64,000 nt of DNA from Massilia eurypsychrophila. Lineage in GTDB: Bacteria; Pseudomonadota; Gammaproteobacteria; Burkholderiales; Burkholderiaceae_D. Below are positions 60,717 to 64,000 of this stretch, piece after piece. Position 1 is the first letter of the stretch; the number at the start of each line of letters is the position of its first letter. Both the position numbers and the translations under genes were made by a program. The notes below the pieces were generated by a model. That model saw nothing but the letters and a program-made list of their open reading frames with translations, was not told the DNA's origin and did not search any database. Location: assembly GCF_002760655.1 (NCBI RefSeq), contig NZ_PDOC01000006.1, positions 236,313-300,312 of the forward strand, written 5' to 3'.

Positions 60717-61888
60717 TTTCTTTTTTACGTTCAATGCGCCGCCGTTTTCCGTTGCTGGTGCTGGCCCTCGCGGCCGCCGCCGGCGCCCACGTCGCGCATG
60801 CCGCGGCGACGAAAGACAAGCCGCGCGCCCATCCGAAGGCGAGCGCGGCAGCGAAGACGGTCAAGGCGGTCAAGGCGGTCAAGGCGGCGCCGAAAGCGCT
60901 CGCGCGCAAGGTCGACTACGAAGGCGAGCAGGTCAACTTCCGCGAATGGAAAGCGGTCGCCGATTTCGAAGAAGAGATGGTGACGAAGCACGGCTTCGAG
61001 CGCGACGCGCTGAAGGCCCTGATCGCCCAGGTCAACTACATCGACTCGGCGGTCCAGCTGGTCAAGCCGGCGCCGCCGGGCAAGCCGAAAAACTGGCAGG
61101 CCTACCGTGACCGCTTCATCGAGCCGATCCGCATTAACGCCGGCGTCGAGTTCTGGGCCGACAATGCCGAGGCACTGGCGCGCGCCGAGGCGCAGTACGG
61201 CGTGCCTGCAGAGATCATCGTCGGCATCATCGGCGTCGAGACGGTGTATGGCCGCAACACCGGGCGCTTTCGCGTGATGGACGTGCTGACGACCCTGGCG
61301 TTCGCCTACCCGGAGACGCCGAACCGTGACGCGCGCATGCGCTTTTTCCGCGGCGAGCTGGAAAACACGCTGCTGCTGGCGCGCCAGTCGAACATGGACC
61401 CGCTGTCGCTGCTCGGCTCGTTCGCCGGCGCGGTCGGCCTGCCGCAATTCATGCCGGGCAGCATACTCGCGTTCGGCGTCGACTTTGACGGCAACGGCCA
61501 GATCGACCTGCGCAACTCGGCGGTGGACGCGATCGGCAGTGTCGCCAATTTCCTGGTGCGCCACGGCTGGCAGCCAGGCCAGGTCGGGCCGATTGCTTAC
61601 CCGGCCGACGTGTCGCCTGCGCGGGCGTGGGAAAGCTTCATCGGCAAAGGCGGACTGGCGGCGACCTCGAGCGCCGAAGAACTGGCCGCGGCCGGTGTCG
61701 TCAGCGCCTCAGCGCTGCCCGCAGGCATGCTGTTTGGCCTGATTGACTTGCAAAATGGCGCGGAAGCAACAGAATATTGGTTCGCGACCGATAATTTTTT
61801 TGCTATCACTCACTACAACCGTAGTTACTTCTACGCCATGTCGGTCGTCGAACTGGGGCGCGCGGTGCGCGCCGCGCGCGGGGTCTGA
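60713..61888 (+). CDS. mltB: Lytic murein transglycosylase B
   Basis: A 391-residue family 3 lytic transglycosylase with a signal peptide (1-30, ending AHA). A Lys/Ala-rich linker precedes the catalytic domain. The catalytic Glu is in GIIGVETVYGRNTGRF. GLPQFMPGSILAFGVDFDGNGQIDL adds the EF-hand-like calcium loop of MltB (DFDGNGQIDL). It cleaves peptidoglycan glycan strands with 1,6-anhydro products. No lipobox is present, so it appears soluble in the periplasm. Overlaps tgpA by 4 nt and ends the operon. Confidence 0.93.
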   Translation: MISFLRSMRRRFPLLVLALAAAAGAHVAHAAATKDKPRAHPKASAAAKTVKAVKAVKAAPKALARKVDYEGEQVNFREWKAVADFEEEMVTKHGFERDALKALIAQVNYIDSAVQLVKPAPPGKPKNWQAYRDRFIEPIRINAGVEFWADNAEALARAEAQYGVPAEIIVGIIGVETVYGRNTGRFRVMDVLTTLAFAYPETPNRDARMRFFRGELENTLLLARQSNMDPLSLLGSFAGAVGLPQFMPGSILAFGVDFDGNGQIDLRNSAVDAIGSVANFLVRHGWQPGQVGPIAYPADVSPARAWESFIGKGGLAATSSAEELAAAGVVSASALPAGMLFGLIDLQNGAEATEYWFATDNFFAITHYNRSYFYAMSVVELGRAVRAARGV

Positions 61889-61976
61889 TCCTTATCGCAG
61901 AGGAAACTTTGTAATGAACTGTAACGGGCCGCTGCGCACTTTGTAACAGGCGTCGGCGATCCGGCTTCGATACCCC

Positions 61977-62044
61977 GGGGGAGTATGTCGCGATGTGCGG
62001 ATATTGTCTTAGGTAAATTTCCGTACATAAACAAGATACTCCCC
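61977..62044. repeat. Inverted repeat in AT-rich intergenic region
   Basis: GGGGAGTAT (61978-61986) and ATACTCCCC (62036-62044) are a perfect 9-bp inverted pair 49 nt apart; a variant ATACCCC also lies at 61970-61976. The 490-nt gap between mltB and the next gene is much richer in A/T than its surroundings and has no convincing gene. Confidence 0.55.
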
Positions 62045-62237
62045 GTTAAATCACAATGTCGAGCGTGCGCACCGGAATTGTGCGGCCGCTCCCAGTCAAT
62101 TACCCTACACTTAACTTTACCCAGAAAACAATTTCAATATTGTGAATATGTGAGAGAATTGCATTGGGGCTATGTTGCACAACGACAACAGCAAATAGCT
62201 GCTAACGTTCTAATCATTATTGCTTTCAGGTATTACA

Positions 62238-62273
62238 TTGGAAAACGTTGTACAATTGTGTATATATTTTCCA
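62238..62273 (+). promoter_or_regulatory. Promoter overlapped by an operator-like dyad
   Basis: TTGGAA (62238-62243) and TATATA (62261-62266) are 17 nt apart, a sigma-70 pattern. The same DNA has outer arms TGGAAAA and TTTTCCA (62239-62273) around the palindrome ACAATTGT (62252-62259). A dyad sitting on the promoter, 107 nt before a small DNA-binding-like gene, suggests autoregulation. Confidence 0.6.
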
Positions 62274-62379
62274 AAGTGTTCTGGAAATCAGTTGCAGCAA
62301 AGATTATAGCGGTGGTAGCACAGCACGAAGCCGGGTGTAAGAACCAGCAGGACAAACTCAAATAGGAATGATAGAAATC

Positions 62380-62709
62380 ATGACAAACCAAGTCGGCATT
62401 GATATGAACAGCGATTCGGATTCAGATGATCTGTTGCAGTACAACCCTAACCGGTTGCTCGATACGCTCATCGAAAACCTGCGTCTGAAAAATGATGCGG
62501 CGCTGTCGCGCGCTCTGGAAGTGGCGCCGCCGGTAATTTCGAAGATCCGCCACCACCGCCTGCCGGTTGGCGCATCGCTGCTGATCCGCATGCACGAAGT
62601 GAGCGACCTGTCGATCCGCGACCTGCGTTACCTGATGGGTGACCGCCGCAACAAGTTCCGCATCAGCGACAAGCAGTTCAAGCCAAAAGAAGGCGAGCCA
62701 CAGGCGTAA
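62380..62709 (+). CDS. Small helix-turn-helix-like regulator, unknown
   Basis: A 109-residue protein with an acidic start, then NPNRLLDTLIENLRLKNDAALSRALEVAPPVISKIRHHRLPVGASLLIRMHE, which reads like a lambda-repressor-type HTH (AALSRALEVAPPVISKIRHHRL as helices 2-3). SIRDLRYLMGDRR follows and a basic end. No catalytic motif is seen. ATG at 62380 or 62368 could start it; neither has a perfect ribosome site. It has a long AT-rich leader with a dyad on its promoter. Function unknown; DNA binding is inference. Confidence 0.72.
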   Translation: MTNQVGIDMNSDSDSDDLLQYNPNRLLDTLIENLRLKNDAALSRALEVAPPVISKIRHHRLPVGASLLIRMHEVSDLSIRDLRYLMGDRRNKFRISDKQFKPKEGEPQA

Positions 62710-62773
62710 CTGCCTGGGGTGTCAAGCAAGCCGGGTCCGTCCACACAGGACCTGGTTTGATTCAGCAGCAATG

Positions 62774-63676
62774 TCAGGCCGGAAACACGCCCGTCGACAA
62801 GTAGCGATCACCGCGGTCGCAGACGATGAACACGATGGTTGCGTTCTCCACCGTCTGCGATATCCGCAGTGCGATTTCACAGGCGCCCGCCGCCGAGATG
62901 CCGCAGAAAATTCCCTCCACCGCCGCCAGCCTTCGGGCCATGTGCTCGGCTTGCGCCTGGCTGACGCTTTCGACCTGGTCGACGCGCGCCTTGTCGAAAA
63001 TTTTCGGCAGGTAGGCTTCCGGCCATTTGCGGATGCCCGGTATCGACGAGCCCTCTTCCGGCTGGGCGCCGATGATGCGGACCTGCTCGTTCTGTTCTTT
63101 CAGGTATTGCGACACGCCCATGATGGTGCCGGTGGTGCCCATCGCGCTGACGAAATGGGTGATGCGCCCGTCGGTGTCGCGCCAGATTTCCGGGCCGGTG
63201 CCTTCATAGTGGGCGCGCGGATTGTCGGGGTTGCCGAACTGGTCGAGGATGATGCCCTTGCCGTCCTTCTGCATCTGTTCGGCCATGTCGCGGGCATACT
63301 CCATGCCGCCAGTCTTCGGCGTCAGGATGATTTCGGCGCCGTAGGCGGCCATGCTCTGGCGCCGTTCGACCGACAGGTTATCTGGCATCAGCAGCACCAT
63401 CTTGTAGCCGCGGATGGCGGCGGCCATTGCCAGCGCGATGCCGGTGTTGCCGCTGGTCGCTTCGATCAGCGTGTCGCCGCGCTTGATGGTGCCGCGTTCT
63501 TCGGCGCGCAGCAGCATCGACATGGCGGCGCGGTCCTTGACCGAGCCGGCCGGATTGTCGCCCTCCATTTTGCCAAGAATAACGTTGTTGCGCGCGGCCG
63601 CGTCCGCACCCGGCAGGCGCACCAGCTGCACCAGCGGCGTGTTGCCGATCGTATCTTGAATGGTCTTGTAATGCAT
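62774..63676 (-). CDS. cysM: Cysteine synthase B (O-acetylserine sulfhydrylase B)
   Basis: A 300-residue PLP enzyme. The Schiff-base Lys is in NPAGSVKDRAA (about residue 41). EATSGNTGIALA binds the substrate carboxylate, GTTGTIMGVS binds the phosphate, and GISAAGA carries the conserved Ser. The sequence DRGDRYLSTGVF at the C-terminus and short length favour CysM over CysK. It condenses O-acetylserine with sulfide or thiosulfate. The ATG at 63676 starts MHYKTIQDTIGNTPL; the frame open to 63751 lacks family similarity. Confidence 0.95.
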   Translation of the reverse strand: MHYKTIQDTIGNTPLVQLVRLPGADAAARNNVILGKMEGDNPAGSVKDRAAMSMLLRAEERGTIKRGDTLIEATSGNTGIALAMAAAIRGYKMVLLMPDNLSVERRQSMAAYGAEIILTPKTGGMEYARDMAEQMQKDGKGIILDQFGNPDNPRAHYEGTGPEIWRDTDGRITHFVSAMGTTGTIMGVSQYLKEQNEQVRIIGAQPEEGSSIPGIRKWPEAYLPKIFDKARVDQVESVSQAQAEHMARRLAAVEGIFCGISAAGACEIALRISQTVENATIVFIVCDRGDRYLSTGVFPA

Positions 63677-63775
63677 GATGACTCTCTGGCAGTTCGGACA
63701 AACGCCATTGTATGCCGGGATGCGTGAACGCGTATGAGAGCGGTCAGCCAATGCTGGCTCAGCAAAAATATAACA

Positions 63776-63873
63776 CCGGGGTCAGTAACACCGGGGTCAG
63801 GTCTGACATTCGGACATTCGAGCTGGGGTCAGGTCTGACATTCGGACATTTCGCTGGGGTCAGGTCTGACAAT
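63776..63873. repeat. Cluster of GGGGTCAGGTCTGAC repeats
   Basis: ACACCGGGGTCAG occurs twice (from 63773), then GGGGTCAGGTCTGACATTCGG twice and GGGGTCAGGTCTGACAATCG once. Each contains the near-palindrome GTCAGGTCTGAC, another version of the repeat family seen at 25.4, 40.7 and 51.4 kb. Non-coding. Confidence 0.75.
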
Positions 63874-63909
63874 CGATGGTTGTCAAGCTAGTTGTCGTGT
63901 CAGCAGCCG

Positions 63910-64000
63910 CTAAGCCGCCTTTTTAAACGCTGGCATATTCGACGCCGGCATTGTTGCTTCGTTGATCGACACGTCAGGATTGAGGTGTACTTCTTTGACC
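63910..64000 (-). CDS. C-terminal end of an unidentified gene (partial)
   Basis: The minus strand reads VKEVHLNPDVSINEATMPAS and on to a TAG at 63910-63912, a 29-codon tail open to the window edge. It is too short to assign a family, and the gene continues beyond the window. Confidence 0.4.
   Translation of the reverse strand, partial: VKEVHLNPDVSINEATMPASNMPAFKKAA

Noticed and set aside
61985..62365. A 126-codon plus-strand frame in the AT-rich gap
   Set aside because: Irregular composition, many Cys, no ribosome site, and it covers the promoter dyad; unlikely to be a gene.

Overview
The window is a high-GC chromosomal segment from a betaproteobacterium, most likely Burkholderiales, family Oxalobacteraceae (Massilia/Duganella/Janthinobacterium-like). 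This is inferred from the EpsD/E/F/L-type exopolysaccharide genes, the order exbB-exbD-lpxK-Trm112-kdsB-adk, the K+-independent pyrophosphatase, and dispersed GGGGTCAGACC-type intergenic repeats. No database search was run. Names rest on motifs and family recognition.

Region 1 (1-8.2 kb, minus strand) is an exopolysaccharide operon reading off the left edge: CAAX-type protease, EpsL outer-membrane barrel, WcaJ-type initiating glycosyltransferase, GDP-mannose dehydratase, GDP-fucose synthase, EpsD isomerase lipoprotein, EpsE export protein and EpsF chain-length protein (partial). It should make and export a fucose-type (GDP-4-keto-6-deoxymannose-derived) polymer. Region 2 (8.2-15.8 kb) holds Uup, tRNA-Arg(CCT), a YoaK-like membrane protein, a DUF4258/DUF2283 toxin-antitoxin-like pair, a sterol-desaturase-like hydroxylase, a small coiled-coil membrane protein and an MscS channel. 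Region 3 (15-22 kb) is one transcription unit: patatin lipase, a 1633-residue propeller-type hybrid histidine kinase, and a response regulator with a degenerate HPt-like tail. Region 4 (22-30.6 kb) is metabolic: gamma-glutamyltransferase, an HSD10-like dehydrogenase, a CoA-transferase, a DsbA-like protein, H+-pyrophosphatase and adenylate kinase.

Region 5 (30.8-36.9 kb) has the envelope cluster kdsB/Trm112/lpxK/exbD/exbB diverging from xseA-sodB. Between them lies the most unusual object in the window: a 0.9-kb non-coding stretch with five diverged repeat units, each 102 nt long. Each carries an identical perfect DnaA box (TGTGGATAA) inside an imperfect inverted repeat, followed by a second stem-loop whose pairing is partly kept although its sequence changes.

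Region 6 (37-48 kb) has a hemerythrin protein, a GGDEF/EAL protein, and an RstA/RstB-like two-component pair split by a three-gene envelope operon (lipoprotein, MipA/OmpV, periplasmic protein) and a decayed IS1595 transposase; then DsbA. Region 7 (47-53 kb) is a cobalamin-riboswitch-controlled btuB-btuF operon, a ygiD-like dioxygenase broken by one amber codon, tandemly duplicated repeats and YlqF. Region 8 (53-64 kb) contains a secreted hydrolase-like operon with a duplicated gene fragment, a deacetylase, the MoxR-DUF58-transglutaminase-MltB operon, a small DNA-binding-like protein behind an AT-rich control region with a strong operator-like dyad, and CysM. The right edge cuts into an unidentified gene.
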